DNA of 64,000 bases from the NCBI RefSeq assembly GCF_001761485.1, contig NC_090775.1, positions 496,001 to 560,000 on the forward strand. The letters run 5' to 3'. The DNA is from Yarrowia lipolytica (lineage: Eukaryota > Ascomycota > Dipodascomycetes > Dipodascales). The position numbers and the translations under genes were made by a program. Below the pieces are notes generated by a model, which was not told the DNA's origin, ran no database searches, and saw only the letters and a list, made by a program, of their open reading frames with translations. The stretch's first letter is position 1, and the number at the start of each line of letters is the position of its first letter. Shown here piece by piece: positions 11,989 through 23,213 of the stretch.

Positions 11989-13060
11989 GTGAGTATGAGC
12001 AAATATCGACGGCGATGAGCAAATTGAGAGCTGAGACGACATGGCGAACGTCGTGGCTGGACAGCGTGTTTCTCCCCCCGTGTGTTTTGACGTCAATCGA
12101 ACCTGGCTTTGGTTGCGGTAATGGCCGAGGGTGATTGGCTGGAGGATGCGGGAGGATGGTGATGATGGGTAGGGCGCTCGGTGTGATTGGCGACGGTATG
12201 AACAATAGGGTGATGACCAAACCAGTGGGATGGACATAACAGGGACAGGGTCGTGGGCCACAACATGGATGATGTCACCGCATCACGCTAGTTACACTAG
12301 TGGGATGATAGCCACGACCGAGGTTGTGTGATGAGACACAAGGCTCATGTCGTGGCCGGTCTCTCACCGAAAATCACAACCAATTTGTCTCCCAGTCCGA
12401 TCGATGATGCCGTGTTCTTTTGTCGCAGATTCCGTGTCGTTTTCGGTGTTTTCTGGGTGCTCTGCTGTGGTGGGCAGAATCGTGTGGTGGGTACGAGGAA
12501 GAGAACTCTCCACCTTTTTGATTCTTCTTGACCATTCTTCTTGACCACCACTAGTTGCAATCGAAGACACCGACAAAGGACACTGAATGGCGCCGATGAC
12601 TCCCTAGCACAATGGCCTGATTTCCACCCAGAATCCCGTTTGTGCACAGACCCAAGAGTCACACATGAGCACAGAGTGACACAAACACGTCCGCCAGCGA
12701 TGACCACGAGCGACGATAGAGACACAGCAGATTCACACTCAGACCCGGGCTCGGACTCAGATGCGATCCATTCATCCATTGATTCGGTCCCCCTATTGAC
12801 AGCTTCCGATTGGCTGGGAACATCTGACGTTGAAGTACAACCATATGTCGGGCGTGCGGGTGTCATATGCCGGGTGTGCGGATGTGGCGGCGGTGTTATG
12901 TTACGTGGTCTCAAGTTGGGTTGATCTCTTTCTCAGGTCGCCATATGTTCAATGATGCGTGCCATCTGGCAGGGCAGCAGGCGCTTCCGGACGCCTCACC
13001 TGTCCAACGCTCCTCGTGACACGCACTCGGTGCGCTTCTGTTCGATCTTTACTAACCTAG
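11989..13060 (+). other. 5'-UTR intron of COX5 (1072 bp)
   Basis: A GTGAGT donor at 11989 pairs with TACTAACCTAG ending at 13060, two bases before the COX5 ATG. No ATG lies in the roughly 90 bases before the donor, so exon 1 is non-coding. The acceptor and branch point are canonical for Yarrowia. The donor is the only good one found upstream, but its use is inferred. Three further ATTGG boxes lie inside (12134, 12186, 12809). Frames within the intron are not supported as genes. Confidence 0.7.
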
Positions 13061-13062
13061 CA

Positions 13063-13572
13063 ATGCTCGCCTTCAAGTCTCTCCGACCCTCTGCTGTCTC
13101 CCGACTGGCAACCTCCACCCGAGCTGCCCACGTCATCTCCACCCCCACCCTCATCAACATTGAGAAGCGATGGGAGTTCATGCCCGCCGAGGAGCGTGAG
13201 GACATTGTCCACCAGCTGACCGAGCGACAAAAGGTCAACTGGAGCGACCTGACTCTCGCCGAGAAGCAGGCCGCATGGTACATTTCCTACGGCCCCTGGG
13301 GCCCCCGAAAGCCCGTCCACAACCCCGGTGACCAGACCAAGATCTTTGTCGGCATCGGCATCGGTCTCGCCGCCTCCGTCGCCATCTTTGGCCTCTGCCT
13401 CGCCTTGCAGCCCGCCGACAACGTTGCTCTGCGAACCCAGTCCTTCGAGTGGCAGGAGAAGTCCAACGAGATCCTCAAGGAGGTTGGCGCCAACCCCTTC
13501 ACCACCTACAACCAGATCCAGTCTCCCTCCAAGGGCCCTCTTCCTGATGAGGATGAGGATGACGACGAGTAA
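13063..13572 (+). CDS. COX5: Cytochrome c oxidase subunit 5 (mammalian subunit IV family), mitochondrial
   Basis: This is a 169-residue nuclear-encoded subunit of respiratory complex IV. The start is the ATG at 13063 directly after the splice acceptor. An upstream in-frame ATG at 12952 lies within the intron and is rejected. Residues 1-25 are rich in Arg, Ser and Ala with no acidic residue, as in a matrix-targeting presequence. Family hallmarks follow: EKRWEFMPAEER, an ERQKVNW segment, and AAWYISYGPWGPRKPV near 70-85. A single membrane span (about 94-115) follows, then a C-terminal intermembrane part. Codon use is strongly biased to C-ending codons, as expected for a highly expressed gene. 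The last nine residues (PDEDEDDDE) form an acidic tail that I do not remember from the baker's yeast proteins. Confidence 0.93.
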   Translation: MLAFKSLRPSAVSRLATSTRAAHVISTPTLINIEKRWEFMPAEEREDIVHQLTERQKVNWSDLTLAEKQAAWYISYGPWGPRKPVHNPGDQTKIFVGIGIGLAASVAIFGLCLALQPADNVALRTQSFEWQEKSNEILKEVGANPFTTYNQIQSPSKGPLPDEDEDDDE

Positions 13573-13935
13573 GGGGATTAGACGACTAGCTGACTCTCAA
13601 AGTAATTTGAAAATTGAATGCATTGCAAAGCAATCTGCGGATTGCTGTTTGTAGTGGGCATCTTTGAGCATAGCTCGATATGCCCTGTGTAGATCAACTG
13701 TCGAGACTGCTTCAGAGCGCTTCTTGAGAGCGCATCTTGCGAACACAGCTGCGAGAACAGTTGCGAACACATGTTGACATTGTAGATACACTGTCGAGAT
13801 TGCGACTTCGAATACTTGCTTTCGATACGCTTTGTAGCTCGACTGGTGCTTGTATTTATCCTTAGTTCTGTAGTTGATGTCTAGACCAGTCTTTGGATTC
13901 CGTATGAGAAGAGCATTCGGGGCGGTGAATGACAT

Positions 13936-13984
13936 GAATGACAATGTCGTGAATGACAATGAGATGAATGACAATGTCGTGAAT
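13936..13984. repeat. 15-bp tandem repeat, three copies
   Basis: The unit GAATGACAATGTCGT recurs three times with one variant copy (GAGAT in place of GTCGT). It is flanked by partial copies. Confidence 0.85.
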
Positions 13985-14648
13985 ATAGTACTTCGGCTCA
14001 TGACTCGATCTTCACTCTGTTCATGACTCTGTTCATGACTCGGCTTAGCTGGACTGGGCTCGCTCATGACTTGACTTGATCTTCACTCGACTTAGCTGGA
14101 CAGACTCGCTCATGACTCACGACCATCTCCGTTTCTCCTTCAGATTTTTCTCGTCCGACTCCGGCTCGTACTAAGGTGCCTTATCCATGCACGGTTTCTG
14201 GCTCTATTAAGTCGTGTTGTAATCATTCACCACCTTCTTTCTTACCTCTTCCTTGCCTGACAGACTGACTTGCCCGACAGACTGATTGACACGACACAGA
14301 CTGACTGGCCGACCAGACTGATTGACACAGACACAAGCAGCAGCTGTGCTGACCTGGTCTTCTGACACAGACAGTCGTCTCACATGGCACCAAAGGGGAC
14401 CGAATAGACGCGATCGAGACAAGGTCTTTCAGAGACAGAGCTGCCGCTACGGTAAGGACAACGCTGCTGACACAGACTGTCAACGAGGAACACAGACTGT
14501 CAACGAAGAGCTGCTCTCAGATCCGCGGCCATAGCCACCACGGAGCTCTCAGTTTTCTCCGCTCGTGCGTTGTGTCGGTTCTGCCGCTGGTTCTGGTGAA
14601 AGTTCTGGTCATGAATCTGACCGTGGATCTAGTCTTGGCTCTGGTGGC

Positions 14649-14716
14649 GGTTCTGGCGGTTCTGGCGGTTCTGGCGGTTCTGGCGGTTCTGACAGTTCTG
14701 ACAGTTCTAGTCATGA
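14649..14716. repeat. 9-bp tandem repeat, GGTTCTGGC type
   Basis: Five near-perfect copies of GGTTCTGGC are followed by GTTCTGACA variants. In one frame it would encode Gly-Gly-Ser repeats, but that frame has no ATG and no splice acceptor, so it is listed as a repeat only. Confidence 0.9.
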
Positions 14717-16567
14717 CTCTGGTGTATAGTGCCACTTCACCACCTTTACCTCCAAATTACCCCACCCATGACCCCACACACGTCATCTTTGCCCTGACTC
14801 TTCCACGCACACCCTCAAGCACGAGAGGGCGCAAAGAGTGCTTGGGTGCTGTGACTGAACTGTGACTGAGCTGATGCGGTGAAAAAAGTCGGTTGAAGTC
14901 CCTGCCGTGCTGTTCCAAGTATCGTGTTACTCTCAGTGCAATCCAACCTGACTGCCTTGTACTGCTCGTTGTGCCATTACTTTCTCATGAGATGGTACAG
15001 CACCCCTGGACCCTGTTCCAAATGCAGCATCTTCAGTCTTCGTCGGTATCTGACGGCGGCGCGTTTCCTGCTGTACCGTGTCATCGAGAAGGGCTCGTTG
15101 GCAGACAAACCAGTACATACTGTACTCGTAACACATTGTCTGGCTGAGTATGGCCTCAGGCTCTACTTGTCAGCCAATTCGTTGCGTTGCGCATTTGTGA
15201 GTGGACGGATGTCACTGTCCTTTTCAGGAATGGCTATGGCGGTGTTTAAAGGTCGTTGACCCAGTTAGTACCATTCGTGACAGTGTCTGTGACTAACACA
15301 TCGATGATTGTGACCACCCAGTCCTTACAAGCTACTTTTCTTCCGTTGCTCGCTCTCTCCTGACCGTGGTCTCTCTTCCCTTGTTCTTTGCAAGAGTCCA
15401 TGTCGTTAAACGAGGTCAACCTACATGATCTGTTTTCAATGAGCATGACAACTGAGTCCAGGCTCATGAAGGACTTGTGCAAGTACGAGTACAAGTACAA
15501 GTAGATGAGCTTCGTGTTTGGGAGCCACTAGTGATATTGGCGTGATTGACCGAGAGCAAAGGTTTTATCCGATGTCGGTGGAGGTAACGGTTGTGGAGGG
15601 GTGCGTTATGGAGTCAAATTGGGTGGTTGATAATGATATTAGAGAGGGAGGTGCTTTCTTTTGTTTTTTTGGAGGTCCTGGAAGAAGAGGTGCTCATAAA
15701 GTCCCCTCTGCGATTACAATTACGCGTGGGCAGCTCCTAGGACTTTTCATACACTCAATCTTCTTGCAGATCTCCATCTGGAACTGGTTCTAGTTTTAGT
15801 ACTGGTGCTTGTGGTGTAGTGCATGCTCTTACATGCTGCGAAGTACAAGTGCGCGGCCTATTCTGAGACCATGTGACTTGAGGTTGGCTTAGGGGCAAGA
15901 GATGACTTCAAGTACAGTACTGTACAGTACTTACACGATACGAGTATCTGTTTGAATTCTCTCCAGACTGTTTCAAATCCTTCCAGACACACTCTACAAG
16001 TATCAGCCCAAACTGACAATGCCGAAGTGAGTACAACTACAACCAAGGAGGTATGGAGATGGCAGGTATTCCGTGCTTGTACTTCTCTTTCTCTTTCATC
16101 TTTCCCCCCATCAAGTCTCCACTCTGTGGTGCCTGTATTGCTGCTGTTTTTGGTTTGCTGCTGTTTTTGGTCTGATTTTCTGACACTTTTTGCAGGGTCA
16201 AAAGTAGTGTGAAGATTAGCGTCGTCTTTCAGGCGATTCCATCCAAGTAGCGTCTTTTGACGTCTTTTAGATCCTTTTTGGAGTGTCTAGATAATGTCAG
16301 ATGGTTGGGGAATTTTTGATTTTCTGAATTATTTGATTTTCTGATTTTTCAGTACTATATTTGTTTTTTTTCAGTATTATATATGATTTTATTTGACTTT
16401 CTGAATTATTAGATTTTTCTGAGTTATTTGAATTATTTTGAATTTTCGGAATTATTTAAAAATCTAAAATATTTGTTTGAGATAAACCAACCTGTCGAGA
16501 CACCGACTGAAGAACCCGTAATTCTTTATACAAACATAGATCCTCCTTCATATTCCTTCGTATTTCT

Positions 16568-16675
16568 ACATTGTATTTTTTTTCTTTTTTCTTTTTTCTT
16601 TTTCTTTTTCTTTTTTTTCTTTTTCTTTTTCTTCTTTTTCTTTTTCTTAATTTTTCTTAATTTTTCTTAATTTTT
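16568..16675. repeat. Polypyrimidine TTTTTC tract
   Basis: Repeats of TTTTTC dominate and pass into three copies of TTTTTCTTAA. The tract is low-complexity DNA without coding value. Confidence 0.9.
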
Positions 16676-16998
16676 AATTAAATTAAATAATTTTCCACCC
16701 TCCGATCGGGGTTTTGAATTAACTTGGGCTGCTGCTTGTGTTACTGTAATTTGTTAATCTAACTGAAACCTAACGGAAAGTCGACGCTAGAAAATGACAC
16801 AGACAACGCAGAGACCAACAGATAATACCACATGACTCCCCGGATTCGGGAGATCAAAATGGTACTATTTTCGCCCCCACAATCCCTCTCCTCACCAATC
16901 CACGTTACGTGCAATTGCTTCTTTCAAAAACAGCCTTCGTCCAACCTACCTCCTGAGTTTAGTTTGTTCATGTGGGAGGTGGTGCGTTTTGGGGCGTG

Positions 16999-17064
16999 AT
17001 TGGGGACCCTGGGGACATAAAAAGGACCCGGAAAATGGCCAGAGAATGGACCACGAGAAGCTTC
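16999..17064 (+). promoter_or_regulatory. Promoter-like motif group: ATTGG, CATAAAAAGG and GAAGCTTC
   Basis: An ATTGG box at 16999, a TATA-like CATAAAAAGG at 17016 and a heat-shock-element core GAAGCTTC at 17057 lie close together. They sit about 740-800 bases before the MED15 ATG. They could drive MED15 with a long leader or an unannotated transcript. The evidence is motif-level only. Confidence 0.25.
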
Positions 17065-17796
17065 TAAAACACCTTATCAAGCTGAGTCAGTAGGAATGAA
17101 TGTCTTGTTTTTTTCTTGTCCAAAGTTTCTTCTCTGCCAGAAAAAAAACATAAAAAAACAGAAGAAAAAAAAAACACTTTCCGAGAAAAGCAGTTAGAGA
17201 CGGGTAAGACAGGGTGTATGCTAAAACCTACTTGAGGAGTGGGAGCGGGAGATAGATTTGACGGGGCGTTTTTGGGCGGAAAATAGCGGAAAATGGCGGA
17301 GAGTGGCGGAAAATGGCCAAGGAATCGGAGAAAAAGTCGGCCGAAAATTCTTCACTGCGCGAATTCCATAAAATGAGCTTTCTCATTATTATGGATCCCG
17401 CGCTCCTCCGTCGCCCTGGTACTGTATTGTATGTGAGCTCGTTTGTATGGGAAATGTTAATCCAAATAAAGTGCGTCCCAATTAGCCGGCCCGGACTTGG
17501 ATATACGGGGTTTTTGTTCTGATGCCAGGGAGTCGAGATGGAGAGTGTTTCCGGAGGTCGGAGTAGTTGTAGTTGTGACATGAGGTGTGTCGGTTCAGGG
17601 GGCTTGATTTGTTCTCCTTTTTTTATTCCGATTCAACGCTCCAGGCAGCGGCGATTGGCGTCTAGTCCCACTATTGCTATCAGCCCTCAGACTCAGACCC
17701 TCACAGTGAATATGCCAAAACCCTATTGCACGTCGTGTTTGATTTCACCTCACACCACCGTGCAGTCACCAACGGAAGTAGCAGCACCCCCACAAC

Positions 17797-20700
17797 ATGT
17801 CGCGAGAGGTGCCCAACAACTCGCTCGGGCCTCAGGGCATGGGAATGCAGCAGCACAATTGGCAGAGCGAGGTGTCGCCGGACGAGAGGAAGAATCTGAT
17901 TATTATTCTGTGAGTGTGACAGAGCGATAGAGCGATAAGAGGGGGGGAGGAGAGTGAGGGCGATGGAAGTCGATGGCGATAGAGAAGTCGATGGCGATAG
18001 AGAAGTCGATGGCGATAGAAAAGGCCATGGCGATAGAGAGACCGTTTGCCGTTCAGGAGCTCACGAACTCGTGCACGAGGTGCGGTCTGATAGTGACCAT
18101 GACAGTGACCATGTCGCATCTCAGACACAGACACAGAAGGGTCGTGATAAGGAGATTGAGAGTGGAGCAGAGTAACGGCCGATTCGAGGAGCCCAGATGG
18201 AGCCCACGGAGTCCACAGAGCCAGACAGCAGCTGGACTCGTGTCGTTCAGACGTCCAGTGTGATACCAGAGTTAGGAGAAGGAAGAAGAGTCAATGGCAG
18301 CGGACAACAGAAGAGTAAACGACAACCGAGCCAGTGATACAGAGTCGGTGACAACAAAAGAGCCACGGACGGTGTGATGGTATGAATGAAGGGGCGATTT
18401 CTCTCTTATTTCTTGCATCCATGTTTATTATCGTCTGCCGGTTATCTTGGTAGTGTTTATTTCTGTTTGGCGATGCCTGACCTTCTGGGAGTATGACCTT
18501 TGAAAACGCATCCTGACGTCTGTTGATGACTGACCTTTGGCCAAACTCCCGAATCCTAACCTCTGTTGTGCGTTCGACGAGATTGCCGACTTCTCTGATG
18601 ACGAGTTCGCTCATTCCTGTGCTGTCGAGCTCGTGTTAGACCAGATCGACGTTCTCTCAGTCATTCCCGTTGCGACCTTTAGCCACTCACTACCGTATAC
18701 TAACCCAGCGTCAAAGCTATCAAAGCTCTCGGACCCACTTATGCCCAGGAACGGATTGTTCCTCTGGCTCGACAGTATGAAAATCTCATTTTCATGAATT
18801 CCATCAGCAAGGTGAGTACAAGTCGCCGTTCTAATCATGGAGGACACGGCTCTAACCCCCAATCATACAGACGCCAGTCTAAGCACGACCACTTATTAAA
18901 GACCATCACCAACGTCTAGTCTAGTATACAATTGCTGCACCCTTCAAGGTGCTCTGTCTTGCCACTTACTAACCCAGTCTGACTACATGAACCAATGCAA
19001 AAACAAAGTCAAAGAAATCTCCGACACGGTCATGCAGCACCGTGGCCGGCAAATGGCCCAAGGCCAACAATCCCACCAACAAAACCCCCAGATGATGAAC
19101 TTTGACCCACAGCAAATGCTCAAGACCCAGCAGCAGACGCAGCCCCCACAGCAGGCGCCCCAACAACAGTCGCAGTCGCAGCAACAACATCAGAAGAAGG
19201 ACGACTTCCAGTGGGGCGACGGCGGCAGCTTCCAGAACTTCTTCTTCTCGGACAGCGGCCAGGGCCAGCAGCAGAATGCTCCGCAACAGCAGCAGGGCGG
19301 CAACATGGGCGGCAACATGAACGGGCTCAATCTCGGTGGCATGAACATGAACATGAATATGGGCCAGCAAAACCAGCAGCAGCAGCAGCAGCAAACGCCC
19401 CAGCAGCAGCAAAACACGCCCCAGCAGCCCAATCAGATGATGAACATGAACATGACCATGGGCATGATGCCCCAGGGCCAGAATCAGAACCAGGGCCAGG
19501 GTCAGGGCCAAGGTCAGGGCCAGAGTCAGGGACAAAACCAGGGCCAGGGCCAGAACCAGGGCCAGAACCAGGGCCAGAACCAGGGCCAAAGCCAGAGTCA
19601 AAACCAACAACAGAACCAGAACCAATCACAAGGCCAAGGCCAAGGCCAACAAACCCAAGGGCAGCCACCAACACAAGCGCTCATCAACTTTCTACAGGCC
19701 CAGGGCATTGCGCCCACGCCCCAGACGGTCCAGATGTTCCAGTCGATGCCCCGCGAGCAACAGCAGCAGTACATTGCGATGCACCGCAAGCAGCGGGCGG
19801 CCCAGCAACAGAAGCAACAGGCCGCCGCTCAACAGCAGCGCATGATGCAGGGTCAGGCAACTCAGGGAATGGGAGCACAGGGAATGGGAGCGCAGGGAGG
19901 AATGGGAGCGCAGCCGCAGGGGCAGCAGGGACAGCCCCAGGGCCAGAATCAGAACCAGGGCCAAGGACAGCAGGGTCAGCAGGGTCAACAAGGTCAACAA
20001 GGCCAGCAAGGCCAACAACAAGGCCAGCCAGGTCAACCCGGACAAGGAAACATGCGAATGTCTGCTGCTCAGATCCAGGCCGCTGCCCAGATCCAGGCCG
20101 CAACCCAGGCGGGCCAGGCAGCAGCGATGCGGATCGACGTGCGAAACCTGCCCATTCCGCAGCAGATTCTTGACGAGATCCCCGTGGTGCCCAAGGGTGT
20201 CAACACGTGGGCGCAGATCCACGAGCTGCTCAAGAATGAAACGATTCCCAAGTCTGCCATGTCCGCCATCAAGAGCGCGCACCAGACGCACACCCGGTGG
20301 GTTCAGATGCGGATGCGACAGCGACAGGCCCAGCAGCAGCAGGCTGCGCAGCAGGGAGGAATGGGAGGCATGTCCCAGAGTCAGCAAGGCGGAGTGCCTC
20401 AGGGCCAGCAGGTTGGTCAGCCACAGGGAGGTCAAGGAGGTATGTCTGGTGGACACATGCAGATGAAGCCCCAGGGCCAGGCACAGGGCGTTCAGCAGCA
20501 ACGGATGATGCAGCAACAGAACCAGGGCCAAGGCCAGGGCCAGCAGCAGCAGCAGCAGCAGCAACCCCAAGCTCACCGCCAGGCTCAGCATATTGATCTG
20601 ACCGGTGGCACCGGGGGTTTTGTGTCACCGCAGATCAAGACCACGCCCAATATGGCATCTCAGCAGCTGCAAAGTCAGCAACAGCCCCACGTCAAGACGA

Positions 20701-23213
20701 CGCCGCAGCTCCAGCAGCCCGCCATCTCCCCCATGATGGCCACAGCTCCCCCCGGAGGAGCAGCCACGGCGGCAGGAGTCGCGGCAGCACAGGCGGCGAC
20801 CAAGAACCCCACCGCCGCCAATCCCGCAGCAGCGACAGCAGGTCGCCCGGCTGACGGCACAATTCCGACCATGCCGGGCACTCTACCAATCAGGGAGGCC
20901 GACCGGCAGCGACTGCAGCAGATTTATGAGGAGGCATCGCGGATCCCGGTGCAGCTGCACAACTTCAACGACCAGCTGTCGCCCGAGCAGAAACGGCACA
21001 TTCAGGAACACATCCAAACGGTGCACACCATGTACCAACGGATCGACCAGCTAGCGCCCATGTTCTTTTTTCTGTCCAAGAACCCCACCGCGACCCAGCG
21101 GCTCATCCAGCTCAAATGCATGTTCAAGGAGCAGCTCGAGGGTCTGCGCCAGGGCAACTATCTCACCACGCCGCAGATTTTGGAAAAGACAAAGTACGAA
21201 ATCAACCGGTACTTCACGTTTGTGCGAGACAACCTGCAGCAGCGGCGACCGGGAGGTCAGGGTCAGGGTGCACAGCAGCCGGGACAGCCGGGCCAGCAAC
21301 CCGGTATTCAGCCTGGTGTTCAGTCTGGGCAGCAGGTTCCTCAACAGCTTGGTCAGCAGCCTGGTGTTCAGGGTCAGCCTGGACAAGGTCCTCAAGGCCA
21401 ACCTCAGCCCACAGGAATGCCTCCTCAGGCTGGCATGAACATGAACATGCAGAACATGATGATGCAGAAGCAGCAACAGCAGCAGCAACAGCAAGGAGGC
21501 CCCCAGATGATGGGCATGATGCCTGGTCAACAGGGCCAGCAGGGACCAGGACCACAGGGCCAGATGAACCCCATGATGCAGCGAAAGATGCAGCAGCAGC
21601 AACAACAACAGCAGCAGCAGCAACAGGGAAATATGCCCGACCAAGCAGGCCAGATTCCCCAGCAGGGCGGAGTTCCCCAGGGACAAATGCCTCCTCAGCA
21701 GACTCAGATGCCCCAGGGAGGTCTTCCTCAGGGAGGTATGCCCCAGGTGCCTCCCGGTCAGCAGCCGAATGCACAGCAACAGCAGTTTTTCATGCAACAG
21801 CAGCAGTTCCGGCCTGGCCAACAAGGCCCCGGAGGTCCTCAGCAGGGCCCTGGCCCCCAGCAGGGTCCTCAGCAGGGTCCTCAGCAGGGTCCAGGCCCCC
21901 AGCAAGGTCCCCAACAGGGTCCTGCACCTCAACAGGGTCCTGGAGGCCCCCCTCAGCCTGGACAGCCCGGAAACTTCATGTTCAACCAAATGTACATGCA
22001 GGGAGGGGCCCCTGGCATGTCTCAGGGCGGTCCTCCAGGTGCTATGCCACAGGTAGGTCCCGGTGCGATGCCACAGACTGTTCCTGGCACCAACCTCCCT
22101 CCCGGCGCTGCTCTTCCTCTCGGAGCTTTCCCTCCCGGAGTCACTTCGACTCCTCCGCTGTCATCCACGCAGCCCGTCGCCAAGGTCTCGCCCAAGGATA
22201 AGCGAGGTGGTGCCAAGCCCGCGGCACGGGGCAAGAAGGTGTCTGCCAACAGCACACCGATTCCGGCGGCGGCAACCACCCCTTCAGGTGGGCCCGGCAA
22301 GGCGTCGCCTTCGGGCGTGCCGACCTACTCGGCCACCGGCCCCAATCTGGCACCCGACCAGCTCAAGATGCCCGCCACGCGCAAGCGCAAGTCCTCGGCC
22401 GGGCTTGACGACAAGCGCAGCCCCATGCCGCCGGCGAAGAAGGAAAAGCTGGAGGAGGCCAAGGTGCGGGAGACGTCGGAGATTGCCGCCAAGAAGGAGC
22501 AGCTGCAGCGCGAGAACCCGCTCGGCTTTTTCATCTCTTCGCTGGGCGAGGCGCTGGACGTGCCTGCCGAGGAGATTGCGGCGTTTGGCGGCGTCTCCTT
22601 CAAGGTGGGCGGAAAGAACCCGTCGGCGCTGGTGGCGGGCAATCCTGGCGTGGTGGCCGCCGCCGCCAATGGTGTGAATGGAACGCCAGGTCCTGCTGCC
22701 GGTCCCGCCGTCGCTGCCGCCACCGCTGCCGCTGCGGGCTTCACTCCTGGCACGGCAGCAGCCGCCGGAGCCGGAGCGGGCTCTGGTCTTGGTCTGACCC
22801 CGTCGTCTCTGCTTAAAACGCCCATGCCGTTCGACAAGGGCACAGCAGCCAGCACCGGCGACTTGGCGGGTTCCACTGGCGGTGCTTCTTCTTCGTCCTC
22901 CATCGAGACGGCCGTGGCCGCGGTTCCATGGACGGGTCTGGTGTCTGCTGCGAGCCTCAAGTCCGCATTCCAAGCGCTGGAGTGTTTCAAGGTGTCTGAG
23001 GTGCAGTTCCTGACGCCGCCCGAGGAGCACAACAAGCTGCCCAAGAGCAAGGAGGTCAAGACAGAGAACCCCAAGGACGACAAGGTGCCTGTTCCTAAGC
23101 TCAATGGCGCGCAACTCTTTTCCTCCGGCGACAACATGTGGGATTTCGACTCCATTGCCAACGGGGTCAGTCAGGAGGATCTGGACAAGGAGTTCTGGAC
23201 CTTTGAAATGTAG
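17797..23213 (+). CDS. MED15: Mediator tail subunit Med15/Gal11, three exons, KIX domain
   Basis: The exons are 17797-17909, 18709-18811 and 18978-23213, joined in frame to give 1483 residues. Both introns have GTGAGT donors and CTAACCCAG acceptors. The first 100 residues form the KIX domain that contacts activators: it runs from SPDERKNLII through VKAIKALGP, ARQYENLIF and KSDYMNQCKNKV, and spans all three exons. Then comes a very long Gln/Gly/Asn/Met-rich region with runs of Gln. Islands of ordinary sequence occur near 455-520 (LPIPQQILDEIPVVPKGVNTW) and 700-830 (helical, Med15-like). The C-terminal 250 residues are less biased, with a basic KRKSS stretch and a final region ending in SQEDLDKEFW. 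Med15 is the activator-binding tail subunit of Mediator in the nucleus. A frame starting at the internal ATG 18987 would lose most of the KIX domain. Confidence 0.92.
17910..18708 (+). other. Intron 1 of MED15 (799 bp)
   Basis: The donor GTGAGT starts at 17910 and TACTAACCCAG ends at 18708. It splits a Leu codon inside the KIX domain. It contains an 18-bp minisatellite at 17969-18040. Confidence 0.88.
17969..18040. repeat. 18-bp minisatellite, four copies, in MED15 intron 1
   Basis: The unit GTCGATGGCGATAGAGAA is repeated four times head to tail. The last two copies carry a few substitutions. Confidence 0.92.
18812..18977 (+). other. Intron 2 of MED15 (166 bp)
   Basis: The GTGAGT donor at 18812 follows ISK, and the acceptor TACTAACCCAG ends at 18977 before SDYMNQC. 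The phase is 0. Confidence 0.9.

Larger units (their letters stand above)
13573..17796. other. Intergenic, rich in short tandem repeats
   Basis: No gene is supported between COX5 and MED15. The left half contains several short tandem repeats (13936-13984, 14649-14716), a direct duplication around 14005-14060 and 14082-14120, and CAGACTGA-rich sequence near 14260-14340. A pyrimidine tract occupies 16568-16675. At 16999-17064 there is a promoter-like group of motifs. A 156-codon minus-strand frame at 13597-14067 is judged spurious. Confidence 0.5.

Noticed and set aside
12345-12914. 189-codon minus-strand frame inside the COX5 intron
   Set aside because: No recognisable domain, and it overlaps the predicted 5'-UTR intron.
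13597-14067. 156-codon minus-strand frame with an ATG downstream of COX5
   Set aside because: Part of it is made by the GAATGACAATGTCGT tandem repeat. It lies over the COX5 3' end and shows no recognisable domain.
16019-16192. ATG plus GTGAGT donor at 16026 with a CAG near 16195
   Set aside because: The two-codon exon leads nowhere and the acceptor lacks the abutting CTAAC branch point.
18969-23161. Several long minus-strand and alternate-frame open frames over MED15 (up to about 320 codons)
   Set aside because: They mirror the Gln-repeat coding region, have extreme Leu, Ala or Ser bias and lack family features. The plus-strand MED15 frame explains the sequence.
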